A DNA stretch of 64,000 bases from assembly GCA_050331575.1 (NCBI GenBank), contig JBHJGS010000023.1, positions 1 through 64,000 on the forward strand. The letters run 5' to 3'. The notes under the pieces were generated by a model. That model was not told the origin of the DNA. It worked only from the letters and a program-made list of their open reading frames with translations, and did no database searches. A program made the position numbers and the translations under genes. The stretch's first letter is position 1. Every line of letters begins with the position of its first letter. The DNA comes from JBHJGS01 sp050331575. Lineage in GTDB: Bacteria > Pseudomonadota > Alphaproteobacteria > Sphingomonadales > Rhodothalassiaceae. Positions 37,761 through 45,765 of the stretch are shown piece by piece.

Positions 37761-38545
37761 CCGCCGCGAGGCTCTATACCGGCCATGTCATGCATGCCCG
37801 GCTGATGCCGGTGCGCCACCGCTTTCGCTATCGGGTGTTCTCGCTGCTGCTGGATCTGGACCGATTGAATGAGGTGAACGGTCGGCTGTTCAAGATCGAT
37901 CGGCCGGGATTGGTCAGCTTCCGGCAGAGCGACCATGGCGACGGCCGCGGTGATTTGGCGGCATGGGCGCGGGCGCAGTTCGGCGACATCGCCACCGATA
38001 CCGTGCGGCTGTTCTGCTTTCCGCGCATCTTCGGCTATGTTTTCAATCCGATCGCCATCTTTTTCGCTTATGATGCACAGGACCGGCTGAGCGGAATGCT
38101 GTATCAGGTCACCAACACCTTCGGGGATCGGCACAGCTATCGCATCGCCTCAGGCGAGGGGCCGGTGCGCCAGCAGGTGGCCAAGGCGCTGCACGTCTCA
38201 CCCTTCAACCCGATGGGCGGGGGCTACCGGTTTCGCCTGGCCGGACCGGACGCGCGCTTTTCCCTCAGCATCGTCCAGCATGACGCAGCCAGGCGCGACA
38301 TCCTGGTGGCGGTGCATCAGGCACAGGCGGAACGCTTTAGCGAGGCGAGGCTGGCACGCCGGCTGCTCAGCCATCCGCTGATGACCTTTAAGGTGACCGC
38401 CGGCATCCATCTTGAGGCTGTGAAGCTGTTTGCGAAAGGTCTTCGCTATCACCGCCGCCCGCACGCGCCGCTTGAGCCGGTCAGCACTGGCAGGGTAAAC
38501 AAACTGCAAAAATATCATCAGACGGAGGGGGAGGTGACGGGATGA
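37757..38545 (+). CDS. DUF1365 family protein
   Basis: 262 residues of DUF1365: the N-terminus LYTGHVMHARLMPVRHRFRYRVFSLLLDLD, FCFPRIFGYVFNPIAIFF and the C-terminal HPLMTFKVTAGIHLEAVKLF are family blocks. It has no proven activity. It overlaps both neighbours by four bases (ATGA), so the three lipid-related genes are likely translated together. Confidence 0.93.
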   Translation: MTAARLYTGHVMHARLMPVRHRFRYRVFSLLLDLDRLNEVNGRLFKIDRPGLVSFRQSDHGDGRGDLAAWARAQFGDIATDTVRLFCFPRIFGYVFNPIAIFFAYDAQDRLSGMLYQVTNTFGDRHSYRIASGEGPVRQQVAKALHVSPFNPMGGGYRFRLAGPDARFSLSIVQHDAARRDILVAVHQAQAERFSEARLARRLLSHPLMTFKVTAGIHLEAVKLFAKGLRYHRRPHAPLEPVSTGRVNKLQKYHQTEGEVTG

Positions 38546-39804
38546 CACAAGGGGAGCGGACCGAACGCTTTCAGCGTGGGCGCTTGGTTGCGGTTGATGG
38601 CGGCCCGCTGGGCCGGCTGCTCACGGCCAATGCGCGCAAACAAATCTTGAAAGCCGCGGATGAGCGACTGCGCCGCGGCACCATTCAGCTGCGCCTGCCT
38701 GATGGGCAAGACTATCGCTGCGGCGGCCATGCCCCGGGTCCCGACGCGGTGCTGCTGGTGCATCGCTGGCGGATGATGCGGCGGTTTTTGTTCGGCGGCG
38801 CGTTGGGCTTCAGCCAGGCCTATCTGGATGGCGACTGGGACAGCCCGGCCCCGGAGAAGGTGATCGAGATCGCCGCGCTGAACCGCGGCACGTTCCAGCC
38901 GACTCTGCGCGGCGGTAGCTTGTCACGACTGGTCAACCGGGTCCCGCACTTGCTGCGGCCCAATTCCAAGCGCGGCAGCCGGCGCAATATCGAATATCAC
39001 TATGATCTGGGCAATGATTTCTACGATGCCTGGCTAGACCCCTCGATGACCTATTCCTCCGCCCTGTTCAACGATCCCGCCGAGGAAAGCCTGGAGGCAG
39101 CGCAACAACGCAAATATCGCAGTTTGATGGACCGGCTGGAGTTGACGCCCGGTGATACGGTTCTGGAAATCGGCTGCGGCTGGGGCGGCTTTGCGGAAAT
39201 GGCCGCCAAGGAACGCGGCGCGACGGTCACCGCCATCACTTTGAGTCGGGAGCAGGCGGCCTATGCCCGCGAACGGCTGCACAAGGCGGGCCTGGCCGAC
39301 AAGGTGCGCATTGAACTGGTGGATTATCGCGATGTGGCCGGCCGGTTCGACAAGGTTGCCTCCATTGAGATGTTCGAGGCGGTGGGTGAACGCTACTGGC
39401 CGGCCTATTTCGCGACCCTGCGCCGGGTCTTGAAGCCGGGCGGTGTTGCCGGCTTGCAGATCATCAGCATCGACGAGGCGCTGTTTCAAGATTATCGCCG
39501 CGGTATCGACTTCATCCAGGCCTATATTTTCCCTGGGGGCATGCTGCCGACCATCCGGGTTCTGGGCCAACAGGCAGAAGCGGCCGGTCTGAAGCTGACC
39601 GACAAATTGCTGTTTGGGCTGTCTTACGCGGAAACATTGAAGCGCTGGCGCCAAGCCTTTGAACAGGCGTTCTCGGCCGGCCGGTTGCCGGCCGGTATCG
39701 ACGAGAGATTCCGGCGGCTTTGGCGCTATTATTTGTGCTACTGCGAAGGCGGTTTCCGCGCCGGTTCCATCGATGTCGGGCAATATAGCTTTCGCCCTTT
39801 ATAG
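38542..39804 (+). CDS. cfa: Cyclopropane-fatty-acyl-phospholipid synthase-like methyltransferase
   Basis: 420-residue SAM-dependent enzyme that methylenates or methylates double bonds of membrane phospholipid acyl chains. EYHYDLGNDFYDAWLDPSMTYSSALF precedes the SAM motif VLEIGCGWGGFAEMAA, then SIEMFEAVGERYWPAYF and FIQAYIFPGGMLPTI. All are CFA synthase signatures. The last codons (YSFRP) are part of a 16-base tandem repeat that continues past the stop. Confidence 0.95.
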   Translation: MTQGERTERFQRGRLVAVDGGPLGRLLTANARKQILKAADERLRRGTIQLRLPDGQDYRCGGHAPGPDAVLLVHRWRMMRRFLFGGALGFSQAYLDGDWDSPAPEKVIEIAALNRGTFQPTLRGGSLSRLVNRVPHLLRPNSKRGSRRNIEYHYDLGNDFYDAWLDPSMTYSSALFNDPAEESLEAAQQRKYRSLMDRLELTPGDTVLEIGCGWGGFAEMAAKERGATVTAITLSREQAAYARERLHKAGLADKVRIELVDYRDVAGRFDKVASIEMFEAVGERYWPAYFATLRRVLKPGGVAGLQIISIDEALFQDYRRGIDFIQAYIFPGGMLPTIRVLGQQAEAAGLKLTDKLLFGLSYAETLKRWRQAFEQAFSAGRLPAGIDERFRRLWRYYLCYCEGGFRAGSIDVGQYSFRPL

Positions 39805-39831
39805 TTTTCGCCCTGTATAGCTTTCGCCCTG
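39784..39831. repeat. Three 16-base tandem units at the cfa 3' end
   Basis: Units of the form ATAGCTTTCGCCCTGT start at 39785, 39801 and 39817. The first encodes the C-terminal residues of Cfa; the stop codon lies in the second. This looks like recent duplication of the gene's end. Confidence 0.8.
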
Positions 39832-39836
39832 TGGGC

Positions 39837-39957
39837 TAGGGCATTATCCGATTAATCGCGATGGATCGGATGAGAGGGCCCGCAGTCTATGGGGCGAGCA
39901 CCTTGCTTCGACCGATTGGCATCGCACCGCGATCCCGATCGGTCGGTTGTTGCCCTA
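39837..39957. repeat. Palindromic intergenic repeat, copy 5 (full element, 121 bp)
   Basis: The longest member of the family. The left end is TAGGGCATTATCCGAT; the right end, read inward on the other strand, is TAGGGCAACAACCGACC, giving 7 bp perfect terminal inverted repeats that continue imperfectly. The centre has GATCGGATGA, GGCCCGC and CTATGGGGCGAG. No coding capacity. The right terminal TAG serves as stop for the methyltransferase gene at 39955. Confidence 0.8.
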
Positions 39958-40743
39958 ACCCTGGTCGGGCGGGCCTAGCCGGTAGTGTTGCGCCGCCCAC
40001 GCGTGGTTGAACTCCCCTTGCGCATCGATCCACGGCCATGTCTGCTTCGGCCGTTCGATCAGGAAGGCGAATTGGTTGCCCTGGCGCGGCAGCACGGTGG
40101 TGAACACCAGCCGGACCGCGCTGAGCAGCCGCGCGGCCAGCAGCTTGTGCCGCGCGCGCGCCATGCGGAGCCGTTCAATCGGCAGGCGCAGGCCGTAGAA
40201 ATAGCGGATCTGCGGCGGCCCGGTCGGGTCCAGGCTGGCGACGGTCTTGGCGACCTCGCGTTCGGTCCAGCGATAGACGTGGTTCGGCACCGCACTATTG
40301 CGCACGCCACCGGCGCGGCCGTCATTGGCGATCACGGCCTCGACTTCATAAGCGTCGGTCAGCCCCAGACGAACGGCCAGACGCATCAACAGCCCGTCGC
40401 GTGCCTCGAATACCAGCACCGCCCGAGCCGAGACGCGATACATTTCCGCCAAGGCCCGGTGCGGACTGGCACAATGATGCAGGCCGGCATGGACGAACAC
40501 CTGATCGAAGCTGCGATCAGCGAAGCTCAGCGCTTCGGCATCCTCCTGCGCCCAGGCAAAGCGCTCGGCCACCGCCTCAGACGGGCGCGCATCCAAATTG
40601 CTGATGGTCGCCTCGGTGAAGCCGAGATCGGCCAGCACCTCCGCATCGAACGCCCCCCCAGCGACCACCAGCGTGGCGGCGGTCGGATCGAGCCGGCCCT
40701 CGGCGACCAGCCGCCGCAGCACGCGGTGGTAGAAGCTGTCCAT
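39955..40743 (-). CDS. Class I SAM-dependent methyltransferase
   Basis: 262 residues with a methyltransferase-11-type fold: TLVVAGGAFDAEVLADLGF (a weak motif I), ISNLDARP, then AEALSFADRSFDQVFVHAGLHHCASPHRALAEMYRVS. The substrate is unknown; the downstream half has no recognised domain. The motif I Gly pattern (VAGGAFD) is less canonical than usual. Five bases separate it from the kinase gene upstream, so the two are probably co-transcribed. The stop codon comes from an intergenic repeat end. Confidence 0.88.
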   Translation of the reverse strand: MDSFYHRVLRRLVAEGRLDPTAATLVVAGGAFDAEVLADLGFTEATISNLDARPSEAVAERFAWAQEDAEALSFADRSFDQVFVHAGLHHCASPHRALAEMYRVSARAVLVFEARDGLLMRLAVRLGLTDAYEVEAVIANDGRAGGVRNSAVPNHVYRWTEREVAKTVASLDPTGPPQIRYFYGLRLPIERLRMARARHKLLAARLLSAVRLVFTTVLPRQGNQFAFLIERPKQTWPWIDAQGEFNHAWAAQHYRLGPPDQG

Positions 40744-40748
40744 CGGCG

Positions 40749-41723
40749 TTAGAGAAAGCTTCTCAAGGAGATCGCCGGGCGCGGGCCGACATGGCTGATC
40801 ACTTCTGAGGCGCAGTCGACGCCCAGGGCTGCCGCGTCGGCCAGCGGATAATCCCGCGCGATGCCGTACAGAAAGCCCGAGGCAAACAGATCCCCCGCCC
40901 CGGTGGTGTCCACCACCTCTGTCTTCTTCGCCGGTACGGACTGGATGCGATCGGCCGTGACCACGTCGACGCCCTTTTCTGACCGGGTGACCGCGGCGAT
41001 CGGGGCCAACCCGCGCAGCGCCTGAACCGCCGCGTCATAATCGGTTTCGAATAAGGAGCAGGCCTCGGCCTCATTGGCGAACAGAATGTCGATCTTGCCG
41101 TCCTGCAACAGCTGGCGGAATTCGCTGCGGTACCGGTCAACGCAGAAGCTGTCCGACAGTGTCAGCGAGACCCTATTGCCGGCGTCGTGCGCCAGCGTAA
41201 TGGCCTTTTCAAACGCCTGCTTGGCTGCATCCCGGTCCCACAGATAGCCTTCCAGATAGACGATATCCCCGCGGGCGATCACGTCGGGGTCGACATCGTC
41301 GGGCCCCAGCCCCTGGCTGGCGCCCAGATAGGTATTCATCGTTCGGTGCCCGTCGGGCGTGATCAGGATCAGGCAGCGGGCGGTGGGCGGGCCGTCCTTG
41401 GCCGCCGGCGTGGTGAACTCCGCGCCCTGGGCGCGAACATCGTGGCCGAACACGTGGCCCAACTGGTCGTCTCGGACCTTGCCGATGAAGCCGCAGGTCG
41501 CGCCCAGGCTGGCCAGGCCGGCGATGGTGTTGGCGGCCGACCCGCCGGATGCTTCGACCGCTGGGGGCATGGCAGCATAGATCGCCTCGGCGCGGTCCGC
41601 CTCAATCAGGGTCATGGCGTTGCGCACCATCTTATGGTCGTCGATGAAGCGATCGTCCACCCGCGCCAAGACGTCGACGATCGCGTTGCCGATGCCGACC
41701 ACATCCAGCCTTTGCTTGCTCAA
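40749..41723 (-). CDS. PfkB-family adenosine kinase
   Basis: 324-residue ribokinase-fold enzyme. GIGNAIVDVLARVDD at the N-terminus, GGSAANTIAGLASLG near 60, and the catalytic DTTGAGDLFASGFLYG near 268 are PfkB signatures; overall pattern matches alphaproteobacterial adenosine kinases. The TTG start is set by AGGAG seven bases upstream. Confidence 0.93.
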   Translation of the reverse strand: MSKQRLDVVGIGNAIVDVLARVDDRFIDDHKMVRNAMTLIEADRAEAIYAAMPPAVEASGGSAANTIAGLASLGATCGFIGKVRDDQLGHVFGHDVRAQGAEFTTPAAKDGPPTARCLILITPDGHRTMNTYLGASQGLGPDDVDPDVIARGDIVYLEGYLWDRDAAKQAFEKAITLAHDAGNRVSLTLSDSFCVDRYRSEFRQLLQDGKIDILFANEAEACSLFETDYDAAVQALRGLAPIAAVTRSEKGVDVVTADRIQSVPAKKTEVVDTTGAGDLFASGFLYGIARDYPLADAAALGVDCASEVISHVGPRPAISLRSFL

Positions 41724-41801
41724 CTGAGCTCTCCTGTTCTGTTATGAGATGGCAGGCTCGCTAGCATGAGCCGAGCCGGAACACAAAGGCGGTGAGGGGT
41801 G

Positions 41802-42515
41802 ATGGTTTGGCGGTCGTTTTCTCGCGCGGTGGCGCAGATGGGCGATCCACGCTTTCAAAAGGTGCTGGTGATCGGGGTGGTGTCCGCGGCCTTGTCCTTC
41901 GCGGCAATCATGGCCGGTCTGTTGGCGTTGGTGCCGATGATCCCGGACATGGGCGTCGGCTGGGCGGACTGGACGGTGGATGTGCTGGCAGATCTCGGCG
42001 CGATCGTGCTCACGGTGATTGCTGCCTATGTGTTCTTTCCGGCGATCGCGACTTTTTTCATGGGCTTTTTCCTGGACGATATCGTGGCCGCGGTGGAGGC
42101 CCGGCACTATCCGCAGGTGACCGCCCGGCGCGGCGCCAGCCTGGCCGATGAGGTGCTATTGGGACTGAAATTCGCGCTGTTTGCCATCGCTCTCAATCTG
42201 CTGATCTTGCCGCTTTATCTGGTCTTATTGATCTCCGGTGTCGGCGCGCCGGTCACCGCGGCCCTGTTCTTGCTGATCAATGGCATGCTGATCGGCCGGG
42301 AATTCTTCGAGATGGTGGCGGTGCGGCATCTGCCGCGGGGCCAGGTGCGGCGGCTCAGGCTTGCCCGCTCTGGCGAGGCTTATCGAACCGGCTTGGCCAT
42401 CGCCGCCTTGTTCCTGATCCCGTTCGTTAATCTGATCGCACCGGTGTTGGGGGCGGCGATGATGACCCACACGGTGCATGCCCGGCCGCTCACGCCCCGT
42501 GCCGCCGGTTACTGA
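41802..42515 (+). CDS. EI24/CysZ-like integral membrane protein
   Basis: 237 residues with four or more membrane segments (about 25-48, 63-88, 128-165, 203-228) and the EI24-domain blocks YVFFPAIATFFMGFFLDDI and GREFFEMVAVRHLP. CysZ relatives transport sulfate; a link to sulfur is not shown here. An overlapping GTG precedes the ATG by one codon. It converges on nrdA, the stop regions overlapping by seven bases. Confidence 0.9.
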   Translation: MVWRSFSRAVAQMGDPRFQKVLVIGVVSAALSFAAIMAGLLALVPMIPDMGVGWADWTVDVLADLGAIVLTVIAAYVFFPAIATFFMGFFLDDIVAAVEARHYPQVTARRGASLADEVLLGLKFALFAIALNLLILPLYLVLLISGVGAPVTAALFLLINGMLIGREFFEMVAVRHLPRGQVRRLRLARSGEAYRTGLAIAALFLIPFVNLIAPVLGAAMMTHTVHARPLTPRAAGY

Positions 42516-44425
42516 CAGCTCAGGCACTCCTCATAATCCAGGCTGGGGCCTGCATCATCGGGGCGGCCGGGGGTGCCGGGAATGGCGATATCGTCGGGGC
42601 TGGGCGGGGTCTGGCCGGGGGCGGGGGCCGGCACGGCGGTGACCACCTCAGCCCGCTGCAAGGATTTGGAGCGGCAATAATACAGGCTCTTCAGCCCGCG
42701 CTTCCAGGCCTGAAAATGCAGCTGGTGCAGATCGCGCTTGTGAATGTCCGCGGCCAGGAACAGGTTGACCGACTGGGCCTGGTCGATCAGCGGCGCGCGG
42801 TCCGCGGCCAGGTCGATGATCCAGCGCTGATCGATCTCAAACGCGGTCCGGAACACGGCCTTCTCGTCCGCCGACAAAAAGTCCAGATGCTGGACCGAGC
42901 CCTCATGCGCGGTGATCGTGGTCCAGACCTCTTCGGTATTGCGGCCCTTCTCTTCCAGCAGCGCGGTGAGGTGCCGGTTGCGCACATGAAACGAGCCCGA
43001 CAGCGTCTTGTGCACATAGGAATTGCCGGCAATCGGCTCGATGCCCGGGGACGTGCCGCCGCAGATGGTGGAGATGCTGGCCGTCGGCGCCACCGCGGTC
43101 TTGTTGGAGAAGCGCTGCATCAGAGCATAATCCTCTGCATCCGGGCATGGTCCGCGCTCATGCGCCAGATCCACCGAGGCCTGCTCCACGCCGGCCTTGA
43201 TGTGGCGGAACATCTTCAGGTTCCACGCCTTGGCCAAGGCGGATTCAAAGGGCACCCGATGCTTTTGCAGGAAGGAATGAAAGCCCATCACGCCCAGACC
43301 GACGGAGCGTTCGCGCAGCGCGGCGTAGCGCGCCGCCTGGTGGCCGTCGACGCCCTCGGTCTTGTCGATATAGTCGCTCAGCACATTGTCCAAGAAGCGC
43401 ATGATATCGGGCAGGAAGGCCGGTTCATCCTGCCAGTCCTCGAAGGTCTCCAGATTGACCGAGGACAAGCAGCACACCGCGGTGCGCATGGCGCCCAGAT
43501 GGTCGCGGCCGGTGGGCAGGGTGATTTCGCTGCACAGATTGGAGGTCTTCACCGTCAGCCCGGCCAGCTTGTGATGCTCCGGGATCGCCCGATTGACCGT
43601 GTCGGAGAAAATCAGATAGGGCTCGCCGGTCTCGATCCGCGCGGTCAACAGGCGGATCCACAAGGAGCGGGCGGAGACGCTGCGCACCGCATGGCCGTCC
43701 TTCGGGCTGGTCAGGGTCCAGGCTTCATCGTCTTCCACCGCGCGCATGAACGCGTCGGGTATCAGCACACCATGGTGCAGATTGAGCGCCTTGCGATTGG
43801 GATCGCCGCCGGTGGGGCGCCGCAGTTCGATAAATTCATCGATCTCTGGATGGCTGACCGGCAGATACACCGCCGCGGAGCCGCGCCGCAGCGAGCCCTG
43901 ACTGATCGCCAGGGTGAGGCTATCCATCACCCGGATGAACGGAATGATCCCGGAGGTCTTGCCGACACCGCCGACCGCCTCGCCGATCGCGCGCAGATTG
44001 CCCCAATAGCTGCCGATGCCGCCGCCCTTGGAGGCCAGCCAGACATTCTGCGTCCACAGATCGACGATCGAGCCCAGACTGTCCTCGGCCTCGTTCAGAA
44101 AGCAGGAGATCGGCAAACCGCGCGGCGTGCCGCCGTTGGACAGCACCGGCGTGGCCGGCATGAACCACAGCTTGGAGATATAATCATACAGCCGCTGGGC
44201 ATGGCCGCTGTCATCGGAATAGAAGCTGGCGACGCGGGCGAACAGATCCTGAAAGCTTTCACCGGGCATCAGATAGCGATCCGCCAGCGTTTCCCTGCCG
44301 AACTGGGTCAACAGCGCATCGCGGCCCGGATCGATGCGCACCGCCCCTTTGTGCGGAAAATGCGTGACATCGAACAATGTCCCCGCGGCTTGGGCAAGAT
44401 CGCGGGTCCGTAAGGCGTCGTCCAT
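42509..44425 (-). CDS. nrdA: Ribonucleoside-diphosphate reductase alpha subunit
   Basis: Makes deoxyribonucleotides. 638 residues. PATPVLSNGGTPRGLPISCFL, LKTSNLCSEITLP-type Cys (here KTSNLCSEITLPTG), PTASISTICGGTSPGIEPI and the C-terminal YEECLSCQ redox pair are class I alpha signatures. The product starts close to the catalytic domain and has no N-terminal ATP-cone, so overall activity control may be absent. No beta subunit gene is adjacent. The start at 44425 has GAGGAG seven bases upstream. The upstream region contains NrdR-, DnaA- and LexA-like sites. Confidence 0.95.
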   Translation of the reverse strand: MDDALRTRDLAQAAGTLFDVTHFPHKGAVRIDPGRDALLTQFGRETLADRYLMPGESFQDLFARVASFYSDDSGHAQRLYDYISKLWFMPATPVLSNGGTPRGLPISCFLNEAEDSLGSIVDLWTQNVWLASKGGGIGSYWGNLRAIGEAVGGVGKTSGIIPFIRVMDSLTLAISQGSLRRGSAAVYLPVSHPEIDEFIELRRPTGGDPNRKALNLHHGVLIPDAFMRAVEDDEAWTLTSPKDGHAVRSVSARSLWIRLLTARIETGEPYLIFSDTVNRAIPEHHKLAGLTVKTSNLCSEITLPTGRDHLGAMRTAVCCLSSVNLETFEDWQDEPAFLPDIMRFLDNVLSDYIDKTEGVDGHQAARYAALRERSVGLGVMGFHSFLQKHRVPFESALAKAWNLKMFRHIKAGVEQASVDLAHERGPCPDAEDYALMQRFSNKTAVAPTASISTICGGTSPGIEPIAGNSYVHKTLSGSFHVRNRHLTALLEEKGRNTEEVWTTITAHEGSVQHLDFLSADEKAVFRTAFEIDQRWIIDLAADRAPLIDQAQSVNLFLAADIHKRDLHQLHFQAWKRGLKSLYYCRSKSLQRAEVVTAVPAPAPGQTPPSPDDIAIPGTPGRPDDAGPSLDYEECLSCQ

Positions 44426-44480
44426 GCCGGGGCTCCTCATCGCGTCCGAGACCAGAACATAATAGGAACATTTACCGTCC

Positions 44481-44495
44481 GTTCCAAGGCTGTTC
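44481..44495. promoter_or_regulatory. LexA (SOS) box candidate upstream of nrdA
   Basis: GTTCCAAGGCTGTTC is an exact GTTC-N7-GTTC, the alphaproteobacterial LexA consensus, 56 bases before the nrdA start. About two such matches are expected by chance in 64 kb on both strands, so location is the main support. Confidence 0.45.
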
Positions 44496-44536
44496 TATCG
44501 CACGGAACCGCCTATCCTAGACAGATGGTTAAAAGC

Positions 44537-44582
44537 GGTCAAGATATGGGGGCGGGTTGCCACCACTCTCAATATCTTGGGG
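44537..44582. promoter_or_regulatory. Two NrdR-box-like 16-mers upstream of nrdA
   Basis: Box 2, TCTCAATATCTTGGGG (44567-44582), matches 11 of 16 bases of ACACAATATATTGTGT. Box 1 (44537-44552), read on the other strand, is CCCCCATATCTTGACC with 9 of 16. Their centres are 30 bases apart, close to the three-turn spacing known for NrdR pairs. They lie 110-160 bases upstream of nrdA. Confidence 0.55.
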
Positions 44583-44612
44583 GATAAGCGGCAGAACAAG
44601 CTGTGGACGCGC

Positions 44613-44621
44613 TGTGGATAA
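44613..44621. promoter_or_regulatory. Consensus DnaA box upstream of nrdA
   Basis: TGTGGATAA is an exact match to the DnaA 9-mer (TTATCCACA on the other strand). A second partial copy, TGTGGACGC, lies at 44602. DnaA is a known regulator of nrdAB in E. coli. Confidence 0.5.
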
Positions 44622-44686
44622 CCGATCATGACCGCCTCTGCATTGTCCGATTCTCTCCGCCCGCGCCCTGGTCTACAGTCGTGCTC

Positions 44687-45730
44687 ATGAACGATGCGTT
44701 GCGCACCTATGTGTTCGCCCTGGCGGCGTTTCTGCTCACTTTGGCCTTGCTGAAGATGGGCGCGGGCATCCTGATCCCGTTGGCGGTGGCCGGTGTGGTC
44801 TGGTATATCATCGACGCGCTGGCCAGCGTGATGATCCGGCTCCACCTGCCGCGCGGGCTACGCACGCTGATCGCCTCGGCTCTGATCATCGCCGCGCTGA
44901 TCGCGGTGTTCGACATCTTGAGCGACAATATCGCCGACGTGGTGCGCGACATCCCCCGATTCGAGGCGCGGCTTGTGGCGATGCTCAGCGACATCGAGGC
45001 CCGCCTGCCCGCGGAACTGGACCTGACTTGGGCGGAGATCGTGGCGCTGGACGATGTGCAGCTGCTGTTTCAGAACATCGCCGCATCACTGGCGGCCTTT
45101 CTGGGCAATCTGGGGCTGGTGATCGCCTATGTTCTGTTTCTGGCGCTGTCGCGGGAGACCTTCGGCATCCGTTTGGAACGGGCGATCCCAGATCAAGGCC
45201 GGCTGGCGCGCACGCGAACGCTGATCCAGCGCGCCCAGCGCCAGATCAAGGCCTATCTGTGGGCCAAAACCTTGATGAGCCTGCTGACCGCGGCGATTTC
45301 CGCGCTGGTGTTGGCGCTGGCCGGACTGGATTATGTCCTGTTCTGGGCGTTCTGGATCTTTCTGCTGAATTTCGTGCCCTATATCGGCTCGGCGCTGGGC
45401 GTGCTGTTGCCGACACTGTTGGCCTTGGTGCAGTTCGACAATTATCTGCTGATCGGCAGCGTGTTCACAGCCCTCACCGCCACGCAGCTGACCATCGACA
45501 ATATCGTCGAGCCGCAGGTGATGGGCAAAACCCTCAACATCGACCCGTTGGTGGTGATCGTGGCGCTGGTGCTATGGGGGTATCTGTGGGGCATGATCGG
45601 GGTGTTTCTGGCCATTCCGCTGACCGCGATCCTGATCTTCCTGTTCTATCAGTTCCCCGGCACCCGCTGGATCGCCATTCTGCTCAGCCGGGACGGCGAT
45701 CTGGACTGGCACCATCAGCCGGGGCCTTAG
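44687..45730 (+). CDS. AI-2E family transporter (PerM-like)
   Basis: 347-residue polytopic membrane protein: helices near 8-30, 32-52, 60-82, 145-165 and a cluster from 205 to 325. FLLNFVPYIGSALGVLLPTLLAL and VEPQVMGKTLNIDPLVVIVALVLWGYLWGMIGVFLAIPL are family signatures. Members export various small molecules or ions; a quorum-signal role cannot be assumed. The start at 44687 (MNDALRTYVF) was taken because an earlier in-frame ATG at 44603 adds 28 residues that run through the nrdA regulatory region. Confidence 0.93.
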   Translation: MNDALRTYVFALAAFLLTLALLKMGAGILIPLAVAGVVWYIIDALASVMIRLHLPRGLRTLIASALIIAALIAVFDILSDNIADVVRDIPRFEARLVAMLSDIEARLPAELDLTWAEIVALDDVQLLFQNIAASLAAFLGNLGLVIAYVLFLALSRETFGIRLERAIPDQGRLARTRTLIQRAQRQIKAYLWAKTLMSLLTAAISALVLALAGLDYVLFWAFWIFLLNFVPYIGSALGVLLPTLLALVQFDNYLLIGSVFTALTATQLTIDNIVEPQVMGKTLNIDPLVVIVALVLWGYLWGMIGVFLAIPLTAILIFLFYQFPGTRWIAILLSRDGDLDWHHQPGP

Positions 45731-45765
45731 AACATAAAGTCGCTCGGATCCTGCCCGCTTGCCGG

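Noticed and set aside
42716..44413. A 565-codon frame antisense to nrdA
   Set aside because: Low-complexity His/Gln/Arg-rich translation, no recognised motif; nrdA explains the sequence.
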